This document shows, one piece after another, positions 55,111-64,000 of a stretch of 64,000 bases of DNA. Origin of the DNA: Bifidobacterium erythrocebi (GTDB taxonomy: Bacteria > Actinomycetota > Actinomycetes > Actinomycetales > Bifidobacteriaceae). The notes beneath the pieces were generated by a model. It did not search any database, had not been told where the DNA came from, and was given only the letters and a program-made list of their open reading frames with translations. A program made the position numbers and the translations under genes. Location: the NCBI RefSeq assembly GCF_012932675.1, contig NZ_JAAIIF010000008.1:434001-498000 (forward strand), given 5' to 3'. Numbering within the stretch: the stretch's first letter is position 1; every line of letters starts with the position of its first letter.

Positions 55111-55959
55111 ATGCAAAGCCAGCCAGGGTACGCCATCGAACTGAACGACGCCGCGGTCAGGCGCGGCGAACGCACGATCTGGCAGCACGGCACCTTCGCC
55201 ATCCCCACCGGCTCGGTGACCGCCATCGTCGGCACGAACGGCGCAGGCAAGACCACCATGATGAAGGTCGAACTCGGCCTGCTGCCGCTCTCCCACGGCA
55301 GCGCCACCATCCTCGGCGCGCCCGCCGGCAAGGCCAACGCATCCATCGGGTACGTGCCGCAGAACTACGCCGCAGGCATCGAATCGAACCTCACCGCAGA
55401 ACAATCGGTGCTCCTGGGACTCAACGGTACCCGCTTCGGCCTGCACCCCATCACCCGCACCCAACGCGCCAAGGCATACCAGGCCATGGAATTCGTCGGC
55501 ATCGCAGACAAGGCGAAATACCGCCTGGCCGAGCTCTCCGGCGGACTGCGCCAACGCGTGGCCATCGCACAGGCCATCGTCTCCGACCCGAAACTGCTGA
55601 TGCTCGACGAACCCCTCGCCAATCTCGACCTCGCCTCGCAGCGTTCCGTGGTGCACCTGCTCAACCGACTCAACCGCGACCTCGACATGACCATCCAGGT
55701 CGTGGCGCACGACCTCAACATGCTGCTGCCCATCCTCACCGGCGCGGTATACCTGCTCGACGGGCACCCGCACTACGCGGACATGCGCCAGGTGCTCGAC
55801 TCCGACCTGCTCACCCACCTGTACGGCACCAACGTGCAGGTCGTCACCACACCGCAAGGCGACATGTTCGTCACCCCCACGGCGGACGAACCGGACGATG
55901 CCGTCCAAGACATGCACACCGTCGACGAACTCGCCCGCATGCACCAGCACCGGGCATGA
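55111..55959 (+). CDS. Metal ABC transporter ATP-binding protein
   Basis: The 282-residue ATPase has Walker A GTNGAGKTTMMK, a Q-loop in VPQNYAAG, signature LSGGLRQRVAIAQA, Walker B LLMLDEPLANLD and the switch His in VVAHDLNML. An extra C-terminal stretch of about 50 residues, rich in Asp and His, may sense metal. AAGGAGG is well placed before the ATG. It belongs with the permease 84 bp downstream. Confidence 0.93.
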   Translation: MQSQPGYAIELNDAAVRRGERTIWQHGTFAIPTGSVTAIVGTNGAGKTTMMKVELGLLPLSHGSATILGAPAGKANASIGYVPQNYAAGIESNLTAEQSVLLGLNGTRFGLHPITRTQRAKAYQAMEFVGIADKAKYRLAELSGGLRQRVAIAQAIVSDPKLLMLDEPLANLDLASQRSVVHLLNRLNRDLDMTIQVVAHDLNMLLPILTGAVYLLDGHPHYADMRQVLDSDLLTHLYGTNVQVVTTPQGDMFVTPTADEPDDAVQDMHTVDELARMHQHRA

Positions 55960-56043
55960 CCCACAGGCCAGCGCCCAGACGCTCCCCGTTCTAAGCACTC
56001 ATCCGACCTATTCGACCACGACCTATTCGACCAAGGACACCCC

Positions 56044-56880
56044 ATGACCAACATCGATTTCAGCTTCGACCCGAACTGGATGGAGACGCTCACCACCCCG
56101 TTCATGGCGAACGCCTTCATCGCAGGACTCTGCATCGCGCTCGCCGCGGGCGTGATGGGCTATTTCACCATCGTCCGCCATTCCACATTCGCCGCGCACG
56201 CCCTGGCGCACATCGGCCTGCCGGGTGCGACCGGAGCCGTGCTGCTCGGCCTGCCCGTCTCCCTTGGCCTGGGCACGTTCGCGCTGGGCGGCGCGCTGGT
56301 GATCGGCGCGCTGGGCAAGCGCGTGTCCGAACGCGAGATCGCCACCGGCACCGTGCTGGCGTTCGCCACCGGCCTGGGCCTGTTCTTCGCGCGGTTGTCG
56401 TCGTCCGCCTCATCGCAGATGCAGTCGATTCTGTTCGGTTCGATTCTGACGATCACCACCGGTCAGCTCATCGGATTCGCACTGTTCGACGCGCTGCTGA
56501 TCGTGGTGCTCGCCGTGATCTACAGGCCGCTGCTGTTCAGCTCGCTGGACGAGCAGGTGGCGCAGGCCAAGGGCGTGCCGATCGGTGTGATGAACGTCGC
56601 ATTCATGGCCATTATGGCCGGTGTGATCACGATCGCCGTGCCGGCGGTCGGCACGCTGCTGATCTTCGCGCTGGTGGTCACGCCCGCCGCGACCGCGAAC
56701 ATCCTCACCGGCACGCCGTTCAGGTCGATGGTGGTGGCCGGACTGCTCTGCCTGGCCTCCATTTGGGGCGGGCTGGTGATCTCCGCGATGTTCCCCGCTC
56801 CCCCGAGCTTCATCATCGTCACCCTGTCCACGCTGTTCTGGGTGATCGCCAAGATCGTCGGGGCCGTCCGCCGCAGGTAG
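56044..56880 (+). CDS. Metal ABC transporter permease (ZnuB/MntB-like)
   Basis: The 278-residue membrane protein has eight or nine hydrophobic segments and the ABC-3 family pattern: FIAGLCIALAAGVMGYFTIV at the start, HALAHIGLPGATGAVLLGLP, then AVGTLLIFALVVTPAATA. It completes a binding protein-ATPase-permease set for Zn or Mn uptake. The ribosome binding site is an AAGGA 7 bases upstream. Confidence 0.93.
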   Translation: MTNIDFSFDPNWMETLTTPFMANAFIAGLCIALAAGVMGYFTIVRHSTFAAHALAHIGLPGATGAVLLGLPVSLGLGTFALGGALVIGALGKRVSEREIATGTVLAFATGLGLFFARLSSSASSQMQSILFGSILTITTGQLIGFALFDALLIVVLAVIYRPLLFSSLDEQVAQAKGVPIGVMNVAFMAIMAGVITIAVPAVGTLLIFALVVTPAATANILTGTPFRSMVVAGLLCLASIWGGLVISAMFPAPPSFIIVTLSTLFWVIAKIVGAVRRR

Positions 56881-57018
56881 CCGCCCACGCATCGCCGCGC
56901 CACGCGCCGTATGGCGCTCCCTCAGGCATCTGCTAAGGTATGTCCCTTGTGCCTGCCCACGGTAGAGAACGGAAACGGGCAGGACAGCAGATGACCGACA
57001 GAGGAGAAAGGACAAGCG

Positions 57019-57495
57019 ATGACGAACAAGCAGCATGACGTGAACAAGCAGGGCAAGAAGGAACAGCAGGAAGCGCAGGAACGCAAGGCGAATCGTCGCA
57101 CGCTGATCACCATCGTGGTCGTGGCGCTGGTGGTCTGCCTGTGCGCGGGCGGATGGCTCATGTGGAACAAGCATCGTTTCGCCACGGCGAAAGAGACCTG
57201 CGCGCAGACCTCCGACACGCTGCGCGTGACCATGAACGAGTACAACAATCTGGTGAACACCGACGCGAACGATGCCAGCGGCATCACCGCCGATCAGGTC
57301 AAGGACCCGAAGACCGTCAAGACCCTGGCCAAGGAGCTGGAGGCCCAGGCACCCGAATACATCGCCTGCGCCGCCGACAATATGAAGGACTACGACGCGA
57401 TCACCAACAAGCTGAACGATCAGATCTCGTGGTACAAGAGCCACACCGCTTCGCTGCAGAAGGCGGTCGACGCCGTGGAGGCCTCCAAGAAGTAG
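57019..57495 (+). CDS. Small single-pass membrane protein of unknown function
   Basis: The 158-residue protein has a basic, Gln/Lys-rich N-terminus of 27 residues, one membrane segment (TLITIVVVALVVCLCAGGWL) and a helical outer domain with two Cys that could pair. No family was recognised. AGGAG lies upstream of the ATG, 18 bases away, with a further AAGG nearer. It sits 138 bp after the metal permease and is followed by a long hairpin shared with ispF. Confidence 0.72.
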   Translation: MTNKQHDVNKQGKKEQQEAQERKANRRTLITIVVVALVVCLCAGGWLMWNKHRFATAKETCAQTSDTLRVTMNEYNNLVNTDANDASGITADQVKDPKTVKTLAKELEAQAPEYIACAADNMKDYDAITNKLNDQISWYKSHTASLQKAVDAVEASKK

Positions 57496-57556
57496 CAAGC
57501 ACGGTTCCCAGGCGCACCGGCCGGCAACGGATCGGGGCGCCTGACCTACTGGAACG

Positions 57557-57608
57557 CATATGAGAACGCCGCGAGCGGATACCGATCCGTTCGCGGCGTT
57601 CTCATATG
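57557..57608. terminator. Long symmetric hairpin between convergent genes
   Basis: A 52-bp palindrome with 23-base arms, beginning and ending CATATG, has one G-T pair and a short loop. It has no T-run on either side and lies between the small membrane protein gene and ispF. Confidence 0.75.
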
Positions 57609-57650
57609 CTGCGCGGGCCCGTCGACCGCATGAGCTTCAGAACCGGACCG

Positions 57651-58157
57651 TCATGCAGCGTCCACCAAGGCGTTGGCGATGGCCGCGATGCCCTCGCCGC
57701 GCCCGGTGAAGCCCATATGGTCGGTGGTGGTGGCGGTCACGGATACCGGGCATCCGGCGATTTCCGACAGCACCTCGGCGGCCTGCTCACGCCGCGTACC
57801 GACCTTCGGCCTGTTGCCGACGATCACCACAGACGCGGATTGCGGCGCATAGCCATGTGAGCGCAGATGGGCGATGGTGTCGCGCAGCATGTCGGCACCA
57901 CGCATGCCGGCACCACGCGAGGTCTTCCCCACGCCGAACAGCGAGCCGATGTCCCCCAGGCCGGCCGCGGCAAGAAACGCGTCGATCAGCGCGTGCACCG
58001 CCACATCGCCGTCGGAGTCGCCCTCGATGACGAAGTCCTCGCCCTCCCACGGCAGGCCGGCAAGCCACAGCCCGCGTGCTGTACCAGACCCATCCCCCGC
58101 TTCGGCTCCGGTCGTCTTGACGCAACGATGGGCGTCGAAGCCCTGCCCTATGCGCAT
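57651..58157 (-). CDS. ispF: 2-C-methyl-D-erythritol 2,4-cyclodiphosphate synthase
   Basis: IspF makes the cyclic diphosphate in the MEP isoprenoid pathway. The 168-residue product starts MRIGQGFDAHRC (metal-binding Asp and His). It contains SDGDVAVHALIDAFLAAAGLGDIG and ends TTTDHMGFTGRGEGIAAIANAL. An ATG at 58163 is possible, but its AAGGA would be only 3 bases away; for 58157 the spacing is normal. CarD is upstream on the same strand, as in other actinobacteria, here without ispD between them. Confidence 0.94.
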   Translation of the reverse strand: MRIGQGFDAHRCVKTTGAEAGDGSGTARGLWLAGLPWEGEDFVIEGDSDGDVAVHALIDAFLAAAGLGDIGSLFGVGKTSRGAGMRGADMLRDTIAHLRSHGYAPQSASVVIVGNRPKVGTRREQAAEVLSEIAGCPVSVTATTTDHMGFTGRGEGIAAIANALVDAA

Positions 58158-58250
58158 AGCCATATATCCTTATCTCTTTTTGTTGTTCGCCGTCGAATGC
58201 ATCGGGCGCTCAGGCCGCAAGACCCGGCGATATGCGGTCCAATATCAAGA

Positions 58251-58278
58251 AAGGGAAGCCACCTCTGGCGGCTTCCCT
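58251..58278 (-). terminator. Terminator of carD
   Basis: AGGGAAGCC - GCCAGAGGT - GGCTTCCCT followed by TTCTTG on the minus strand, between carD and ispF. Confidence 0.75.
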
Positions 58279-58339
58279 CAACCATTCACGCTGCACCCGG
58301 TCGATCATGCCGACCGCGCCGGCGCACCGTGGCCGGACA

Positions 58340-58933
58340 TCACTTCTTCTTCGACTTCTTCGAAGCCTCCACGCGGGCCAGAGTATCCTTGGCGGCCTCC
58401 TCCGGCTCCTGGGTGTGGTGCTTCTCGTCACCCGGCTTTGCGGGGCTGTAGCCCAGATTCACGTCAAGCAGACGCTGCGCTTCGCTCTCCTCGATCTTCT
58501 CGCTGAGGGCGATTTCAGAGGTGAGGATGGAACGGGCCTTGGTAAGCATGCGCTTCTCGCCTGCGGACAGGCCGTGCTCGTCCACGTCGCGCTGGGCCAG
58601 GTCGCGCACCACTTCGGCGATGTTGTTCACGTCGCCGGTCGCGATCTTCTCGACGTTCAGTTTGTAACGCCTGGACCAGTTCATTTCCTTTTCGATGATC
58701 GGCGTACGAAGAATCTCGAACACCTTGGCCACCTCGTTGGCGTCCACGATGTCTCGGACGCCGACCTTCTTGGCATTATCCACCGGAACATTAATAACCA
58801 GGCCATCGGAAGAAAGCACCGAAAGCTCCAGATATTTGCGGGTCACCCCTCGCACCGTCCGCTCGGTAATGGCCTCAACCCTTGCCGCGCCGTGACGCGG
58901 ATAGACGACCATATCGCCGACCTTGTATCCCAT
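58340..58933 (-). CDS. carD: CarD family transcriptional regulator
   Basis: CarD binds RNA polymerase beta and stabilises open promoter complexes. The 197-residue product starts GYKVGDMVVYPRHGAARVEA (RNA polymerase-interacting Tudor-like domain). Its C-terminal helical DNA-binding part includes NWSRRYKLNVEKIATGDVNN with the conserved Trp. A basic Lys-rich end of about 30 residues follows. GGAGG precedes the ATG at 58933. GlgB is divergent, 140 bp away. Confidence 0.95.
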   Translation of the reverse strand: MGYKVGDMVVYPRHGAARVEAITERTVRGVTRKYLELSVLSSDGLVINVPVDNAKKVGVRDIVDANEVAKVFEILRTPIIEKEMNWSRRYKLNVEKIATGDVNNIAEVVRDLAQRDVDEHGLSAGEKRMLTKARSILTSEIALSEKIEESEAQRLLDVNLGYSPAKPGDEKHHTQEPEEAAKDTLARVEASKKSKKK

Positions 58934-59079
58934 GAAACCTCCGATTGAGCTTGAGCGGACACACAAAAAACCTGAACGAGTATGCCATAGACGCTGGACT
59001 TGGAAAAAAGTCCGGAAAAATTGCACTTCGACGCGCCAAATGTTCCATTTTCAAGCATTAAAGCCGTACACTAATGACC

Positions 59080-61338
59080 ATGAGCACTAACACGACAATC
59101 AATGACGATATCGTTGCCGTCCCGGTCAGCCAGGGCGACCTTGATCAGGTAAGCAACGCCGCTTTCTATAATCCACATGCCGTTCTGGGCGGCCACCTCG
59201 GCGAAGGCGATCAGGCCAAATACACCACGGTCCGCGTTCTGCGCCCGTTCGCGAAGACGGTCTCCATCGTCACGCTGACCGGCGAGTACGCGGCAAAGCA
59301 CGAATTCAATGGCGTTTTCGTGGCCATCGTCCCCTCCATAACCAACGAGGACGGCGGGTACTCCGTGCCGGACTACCGCGTGAAGGTCGCCTACGAGGAC
59401 GTTCCCGAAACCGTTCAGGACGACCCCTACCGCTATCTGCCGACCGTCGGCGAAATGGACATGTACCTGTTCGGCGAGGGCCGCCACGAGCGCCTGTGGG
59501 ACGCCTTGGGTGCGCATGTGCGCGAATACGAGGACCCGATGGGTGGCGTGGACGGCACCCCGGGAGAGAAGGTCACCGGCGTCTCCTTCGCCGTATGGGC
59601 GCCGAACGCGCACGCGGTGCGCGTGATCGGCTCGTTCAACGGCTGGGACGGCCGCTGCCACGCGATGCGCGAGCTCGGTTCCTCCGGCGTGTGGGAGCTG
59701 TTCGTTCCGGGTGCCAAGGCCGGGGACGTATACAAGTATCAGATCCTCAACGCCAACTGGGAGTGGACGGACAAGGCCGACCCCATGGAGCGTTCCCACG
59801 AGATCCCGCCGGCAACCGGCTCGATCGTGGTCGACTCCAAGCATGAGTGGCACGACCAGGAGTGGATGGAACGCCGTGCGGCCACCGATCCGCACAACGG
59901 CCCCGTGGCGATCTACGAGGTCAACGCGCTGAGCTGGCGCAAGGACGTGCACAACTATCGCGAGCTTGCCGACAAGCTGGTCCCCTACGTGCAGAAGATG
60001 GGCTTCACCCACGTGGAGTTCATGCCGCTGGCCGAATACCCGTTCGCCGGTTCCTGGGGCTACCAGGTCACCGGCTACTACGCGATCGACTCCCGCCTGG
60101 GCGGCCCGGACGACTTCAAGTACCTGGTCGAGAAGCTGCACGAGGCCGGCATCGGTGTCATCATGGACTGGGTGCCCGCCCACTTCCCGAAGGATGCCTT
60201 CGCGCTCGGCCGCTTCGACGGTACCCCGCTGTACGAGGACCCGGATCCGACCCGCGGCGAGCACCCCGACTGGGGCACCTACATCTTCAACTTCGGCCGC
60301 CACGAGGTGCGTAACTTCCTTGTGGCCGACGCCTGCTTCTGGCTGAGCGAATACCACATGGACGGCCTGCGCGTCGACGCGGTGAGCTCCATGCTCTACC
60401 TCGACTACAGCCGCGAGCCCGGCCAGTGGCACCCGAACATCTATGGCGGCCGCGAGAACCTCGAGGCCATCGACTTCCTCAAGGAGGCCAACGCCACCGC
60501 CTACAAGAACAATCCGGGCATCATGATGATCGCCGAGGAATCCACCGCATACCCGGGCATCACGGCCCCGACCGACGCCGGCGGCATCGGGTTCGGCCTC
60601 AAGTGGAACATGGGCTGGATGCACGACACTCTGGAGTACCTGCACGAGGCGCCGATCAACCGTAAGTGGCACCACGACGAGATCACCTTCTCCATGGTGT
60701 ACGCCTACTCCGAGCGCTACGTGCTGCCGATCAGCCACGACGAGGTCGTGTACGGCAAGGGCTCGCTGTTCGGCAAGATGCCGGGAGACGACTGGCAGAA
60801 GTACGCCGGCGTGCGCGCCCTGTTCGCCTACCAGTGGGCGCATCCGGGCAAGAAGCTCACCTTCATGGGCAACGAGCTCGCGCAGTGGGGCGAATGGGAC
60901 CACGACAACTCCATCGACTGGGACTGCCTGAACTGGAAGGAGCATGAGGGCGTGCAGCGCCTCGTGGCCGACCTGAACAAGCTGTACAAGCAGACGCCGG
61001 CCATCTGGAGCCAGGACTTCACCCCGGACGGCTTCCAGTGGCTCACCAGCGACGACGCCGACCACAACACACTGAGCTTCGTGCGCATCGGCACCAAGGG
61101 CGAGGAATGCGTGGTCGTGGTGAACTTCTCCGGCGAGGCATGGTCCGACTACCAGGTGGCGCTCCCCCACGGCGGCCGCTGGACGGAAGTGCTGACCACG
61201 GACGCCACCATCTACGGCGGCTCCGGCATCTCGAACGGAACGTTCGAAGCGGACGCCGGCGAATACCATTCGCGCCCGGCTTCCGCACGAATCACCGTTC
61301 CTGCGCTTGCTGCGGTATTCTTGAAGCCGGAAAACTGA
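59080..61338 (+). CDS. glgB: 1,4-alpha-glucan branching enzyme
   Basis: GlgB transfers glucan chains to form alpha-1,6 branches in glycogen. The product of about 752 residues has an N1 domain, a CBM48 domain ([20 protein letters not shown]) and a GH13 barrel. Catalytic segments are [10 protein letters not shown], the nucleophile [18 protein letters not shown] near residue 428, and the acid [11 protein letters not shown] near residue 484. [18 protein letters not shown] holds the last Asp. No ribosome binding site precedes either ATG (59074 or 59080), while TACACT at 59067 fits a -10 element, so the mRNA may be leaderless from 59080. The two-component genes follow. Confidence 0.95.
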   Translation: MSTNTTINDDIVAVPVSQGDLDQVSNAAFYNPHAVLGGHLGEGDQAKYTTVRVLRPFAKTVSIVTLTGEYAAKHEFNGVFVAIVPSITNEDGGYSVPDYRVKVAYEDVPETVQDDPYRYLPTVGEMDMYLFGEGRHERLWDALGAHVREYEDPMGGVDGTPGEKVTGVSFAVWAPNAHAVRVIGSFNGWDGRCHAMRELGSSGVWELFVPGAKAGDVYKYQILNANWEWTDKADPMERSHEIPPATGSIVVDSKHEWHDQEWMERRAATDPHNGPVAIYEVNALSWRKDVHNYRELADKLVPYVQKMGFTHVEFMPLAEYPFAGSWGYQVTGYYAIDSRLGGPDDFKYLVEKLHEAGIGVIMDWVPAHFPKDAFALGRFDGTPLYEDPDPTRGEHPDWGTYIFNFGRHEVRNFLVADACFWLSEYHMDGLRVDAVSSMLYLDYSREPGQWHPNIYGGRENLEAIDFLKEANATAYKNNPGIMMIAEESTAYPGITAPTDAGGIGFGLKWNMGWMHDTLEYLHEAPINRKWHHDEITFSMVYAYSERYVLPISHDEVVYGKGSLFGKMPGDDWQKYAGVRALFAYQWAHPGKKLTFMGNELAQWGEWDHDNSIDWDCLNWKEHEGVQRLVADLNKLYKQTPAIWSQDFTPDGFQWLTSDDADHNTLSFVRIGTKGEECVVVVNFSGEAWSDYQVALPHGGRWTEVLTTDATIYGGSGISNGTFEADAGEYHSRPASARITVPALAAVFLKPEN

Positions 61339-61367
61339 TATTACCCAGCTGAAAGGCAGCTATCGAA

Positions 61368-62117
61368 ATGCTCAACTCAACAGCACAACAGCAGGCTCAG
61401 CCCCGCACCGTGCTGGTCGTCGAAGATGAACCGACGCTGGCCACCGCCATCGCCCAGCGCATCACCGCCGAAGGTTGGACCGCGCGCGTTGCAGGCGATG
61501 GGGCGAGCGCCGTTCAGGCGGCGGCGCAGCTGAGGCCGGATCTGGTCATCATGGACATCATGTTGCCGGTGATGGACGGTCTTGAGGCCACGAAGCGCAT
61601 CGTGGCCGACCGTCCGGTGCCGGTGCTCATCCTCACCGCACGCGACGACGAGGCGGATAAGGTGATCGGCCTGGGAGCCGGTGCCGACGACTACATGACC
61701 AAGCCGTTCTCCATGCGCGAACTCATCGCCCGCTGCAAGGCATTGCTGCGCCGCGTGGACCGCGCGAAGGTCATCGCCAAGAACGCGGAGAACGAGAAAA
61801 TCCTCGACTTCGGGTCGCTCATCATCGATCCGGCGCAGCGTACCGTCAGCCTGGACGGCAAGGACGTTCACCTGACGCCCACCGAATTCGATTTGCTGGC
61901 GACGCTCGCCCGCAAGCCGAAGTCGGTGCTCACCCGCGAGAAGCTTCTCGAAGAGGTGTGGGATTGGGTGGATGCCTCCGGCACCCGCACGGTGGACAGC
62001 CATGTCAAGGCATTGCGACACAAGCTCGGTCCTGACATGATTCGCACGGTGCACGGCGTAGGATATGCCTTTGAACCGCCAACCGGCGGCGAACAGGCTT
62101 CTACCCAAGGTCGGTAA
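61368..62117 (+). CDS. OmpR-family response regulator
   Basis: The 249-residue product has a receiver domain (acidic residues 19-21, phosphoacceptor Asp63 in VIMDIMLPVMDG, Lys in DDYMTKPFS) and a C-terminal winged helix (HLTPTEFDLLATLARKPKSV and RTVDSHVKALRHKLG). AAAGGCAG lies upstream of the ATG. The stop overlaps the kinase start by one base (TAATG), so translation is coupled. Target genes cannot be named; glgB directly upstream could be one. Confidence 0.93.
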   Translation: MLNSTAQQQAQPRTVLVVEDEPTLATAIAQRITAEGWTARVAGDGASAVQAAAQLRPDLVIMDIMLPVMDGLEATKRIVADRPVPVLILTARDDEADKVIGLGAGADDYMTKPFSMRELIARCKALLRRVDRAKVIAKNAENEKILDFGSLIIDPAQRTVSLDGKDVHLTPTEFDLLATLARKPKSVLTREKLLEEVWDWVDASGTRTVDSHVKALRHKLGPDMIRTVHGVGYAFEPPTGGEQASTQGR

Positions 62118-63187
62118 TGAACACCAAGCAGCGTAATCCTCGCTTTCAGGGCGCACGTCGTACTGGCGTGCGCCCTATCTTGTTCCTTCGCTCCCTCAAA
62201 ATGGAGCTCAGCGCACTGATCGTGATCGCCACGGCCATCGCGTTCCTCATGTGCTGGATTCTGCTCAAAATCGATTTGAGCTGGTGGATCGCCATGCCCA
62301 TCACGCTGGTGGTGGCATTGGGCTTCACCTACACGTTCTCGCGCGGCCTGACCGCACGGTTGCGCCAATTGCGCGACGTTGCGGAGGCCATGGCCGACGG
62401 CGACTACAGCGTGCGCGTGCCGATCGACGATTCCAGCCACGACGAGGTGGAGCAGCTGGCCCGTTCCTTCAACGAGATGGCCACCGAACTGCAGCATGCG
62501 GATAAGATGCGCAGGGACATGATCGCCAATGTGAGCCATGAGCTGCGCACCCCCGTGTCCGCATTGCAGGCGCAGGTGGAGAACATGGCGGACGGCGTGA
62601 TCGAGCCGACGCCGGCGAATCTGGAAAGCATCCTCAATCAGACGCATCGCCTGAGCGATCTGATCGCGTTCCTGCTGGATCTGAGCCGTATGGAGGCCGG
62701 TGCCGCCAGCCTCGATATCGAACGGTTCAATTTCGCCGACTTCCTTGACGACACGATCGAACCGTTGGAGATCGCGGACGGCGGGCATGCGCACACCATC
62801 GAGGTGAACGTTCCCGGCGACATCACCATCGAGGGCGACCAGGACCGTTTGCGCCAGCTGTTCACCAATATCATCGGCAATGCGCTGAAGCACTCCCCCG
62901 ACGGCACGAACGTGCTGGTGGAGGTGCATGAGGACATCCCCCACGGCACCGTGGTGACCAATGTGGTGAACTTCGGCTCCCAGATCTCCCCGGATTCGCG
63001 GTCGGATATCTTCCGCCGCTTTGTGCGGGGCAAGAACGGCCCCGGCACGGAATCGGGCGGCACGGGCCTTGGCCTGTCGATCGCGCGGTGGGCGGCGCAG
63101 CTGCACGGCGGCACGGTGCGTGTGGTGGACGATGCCCGAGGTGCCAATTTTGAGATAGTGCTGCCGAAATACCATGTCGAGGAGTAG
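62117..63187 (+). CDS. Sensor histidine kinase
   Basis: The 356-residue membrane kinase has two closely spaced hydrophobic segments (residues 34-75) with almost no outer loop, so it probably senses within or inside the membrane. A HAMP domain follows, then the phosphorylation motif MIANVSHELRTPVSALQ (His near residue 139) and ATPase motifs NIIGNALKHSPDG and GGTGLGLSIARWAAQLHGG. It pairs with the regulator just upstream. Confidence 0.93.
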   Translation: MNTKQRNPRFQGARRTGVRPILFLRSLKMELSALIVIATAIAFLMCWILLKIDLSWWIAMPITLVVALGFTYTFSRGLTARLRQLRDVAEAMADGDYSVRVPIDDSSHDEVEQLARSFNEMATELQHADKMRRDMIANVSHELRTPVSALQAQVENMADGVIEPTPANLESILNQTHRLSDLIAFLLDLSRMEAGAASLDIERFNFADFLDDTIEPLEIADGGHAHTIEVNVPGDITIEGDQDRLRQLFTNIIGNALKHSPDGTNVLVEVHEDIPHGTVVTNVVNFGSQISPDSRSDIFRRFVRGKNGPGTESGGTGLGLSIARWAAQLHGGTVRVVDDARGANFEIVLPKYHVEE

Positions 63188-63264
63188 CATGGTGCTTCGG
63201 GAAGAAACAGTACGGACGTAGGAACAGAACCATAGAAATTCACTCGGATTAGCCGAGCCGTATC

Positions 63265-63296
63265 GGTAGGGACAACGGCGTCCCTACCTTCTTTTT
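63265..63296 (+). terminator. Terminator of the two-component operon
   Basis: GGTAGGGAC - AACGGC - GTCCCTACC followed by TTCTTTTT. Confidence 0.95.
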
Positions 63297-63522
63297 GCCT
63301 TGAAGCTTTCTCCCCTTACGTCACATGCATAACACGCCGAGGGACATATCCCTCGCTCTCTCCCTGCGCATATGAAGCGCCGACACAACTGCCTTTTCCA
63401 CGCCGATCATGCCGTAAACGGCTCTTTACCGTACATCAGGGTTCACCGCCTTCTCAAGCCGCCTATCTGATCATCACAATGATGCGAACTCCCGGCGCGA
63501 CGGCTACACGCACAACGGCAAC
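63297..63522. other. Gap between terminators, no gene seen
   Basis: About 225 bp between two terminators, without a supported ORF or repeat. Confidence 0.5.
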
Positions 63523-63547
63523 AAAAAAGCCTCCCGAAGGAGGCTTT
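63523..63547 (-). terminator. Terminator of the surface-protein gene
   Basis: AAAGCCTCC - TTCG - GGAGGCTTT followed by TTTTG on the minus strand, 27 bases after the stop. Confidence 0.93.
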
Positions 63548-63573
63548 CGCGAATCACAGGTTAATCGTTAGAT

Positions 63574-63999
63574 TCAGCGGCTCTTCTTGCGCAGGGCAAG
63601 GAAGGCGACACCGGCGATGGCCAGCAGGGCCACGACGATGACGTAGGGAACCACGGAGGCACCGGTCTGAGCGGTGTTGCCGGAGTTGGAGCCAGCGGCT
63701 GCGGCGCCGGCATTGGTGTTGCCGTTCACGGAGCAGGTTGCCGGGAAGTTCACGGTCTGGGAGCCAACGGTAATGGCGTCGGCACCATCAGCGGACTTGG
63801 AAGCCTCCACGGTGACCTTGGCGTCCTTGCAGTTGAGGGTGGTGAGCTTGATGGTGACGGTGTGCGGGGTGTTCTCGCTTGCCGCCCACCAGCCGTAGGT
63901 CTTCTCGGCGGCAACGGTGACGTTGCTGACCAGGGAGTCGTCGACGGTCACGCCGACGTAGTGGTAGCCGGCATCATACGTGGCATCGTCCAGGGTGAC
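63574..63999 (-). CDS. C-terminal part of a cell-surface protein with a sorting-like end (runs off right edge)
   Basis: The 141 residues present contain a beta-rich extracellular stretch with two Cys, then an Ala/Gly/Asn/Ser linker. They end in a sorting-like signal: AQTGAS, the hydrophobic VVPYVIVVALLAIAGVAFLA and the tail LRKKSR. The motif lacks the usual L-P start, so whether sortase cuts it is uncertain. The frame stays open to the window edge. The rest of the domains, and hence the function, are not visible. Confidence 0.82.
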   Translation of the reverse strand, partial: VTLDDATYDAGYHYVGVTVDDSLVSNVTVAAEKTYGWWAASENTPHTVTIKLTTLNCKDAKVTVEASKSADGADAITVGSQTVNFPATCSVNGNTNAGAAAAGSNSGNTAQTGASVVPYVIVVALLAIAGVAFLALRKKSR

Positions 64000-64000
64000 G

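Overview
The window is a chromosomal segment of a high-GC Gram-positive bacterium, almost certainly a Bifidobacterium. The strongest evidence is an 825-residue xylulose-5-phosphate/fructose-6-phosphate phosphoketolase lying next to phosphate acetyltransferase and acetate kinase, which together form the acetate branch of the bifid shunt. Supporting signs are two clpP genes ahead of clpX, CarD next to ispF, an ANTAR response regulator beside polA, and a sortase-dependent pilus operon. All assignments rest on reading the sequence and translations by eye; no database search was run.

Layout. 1-2.1 kb: clpP1-clpP2-clpX (clpX runs off the left edge). 2.3-8.4 kb: a cupin, a YkoE-like ECF substrate-binding membrane protein, two tandem tRNA-Ala genes, then a cell-envelope and ribosome cluster (histidine phosphatase, rsfS, glmU, tRNA-Gln, prs). 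8.5-10.5 kb: an OafA/OatA-like acyltransferase with an SGNH domain. 10.9-16.8 kb: ackA, pta and xfp. 17.4-20.4 kb: guaA and aroA, convergent. 20.6-24.7 kb: a TetM-like translation factor GTPase, then what looks like a decayed integrative element at a tRNA-Pro gene, carrying an integrase remnant and an Abi/HEPN-like gene. 24.8-27.0 kb: a multi-pass membrane protein with about 1 kb of non-coding DNA upstream that holds a tandem repeat and two nested, exactly centred dyad structures. 27.0-33.6 kb: a pilus operon (large tip adhesin with a G10 tract in its signal-peptide region, backbone pilin, class C sortase). 34.4-42.5 kb: glgX, a Nudix hydrolase, a Nif3-family protein, polA and the ANTAR regulator. 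42.7-49.5 kb: an unusual class I tRNA with anticodon CAA, a Nudix-like protein, pyk, a TerC-family protein, uvrB and coaE. 49.6-53.6 kb: an acyltransferase, rpsA and folD. 53.7-57.5 kb: a metal ABC transporter and a small membrane protein. 57.6-64 kb: ispF, carD, glgB, a two-component system and the 3' end of a surface protein gene.

Working together. Phosphoketolase makes acetyl phosphate. Pta can interconvert it with acetyl-CoA, and AckA makes ATP and acetate from it. Pyk supplies the lower glycolytic ATP step and has a LacI-family-type operator upstream. GlgB and GlgX cover glycogen branching and debranching. The pilus genes form a complete tip, shaft and sortase set whose expression may be switched by slippage in the G10 tract. 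The most unusual structures are the nested dyads at 26.56-26.91 kb, the tRNA-Pro element, the class I CAA tRNA and the G10 tract.
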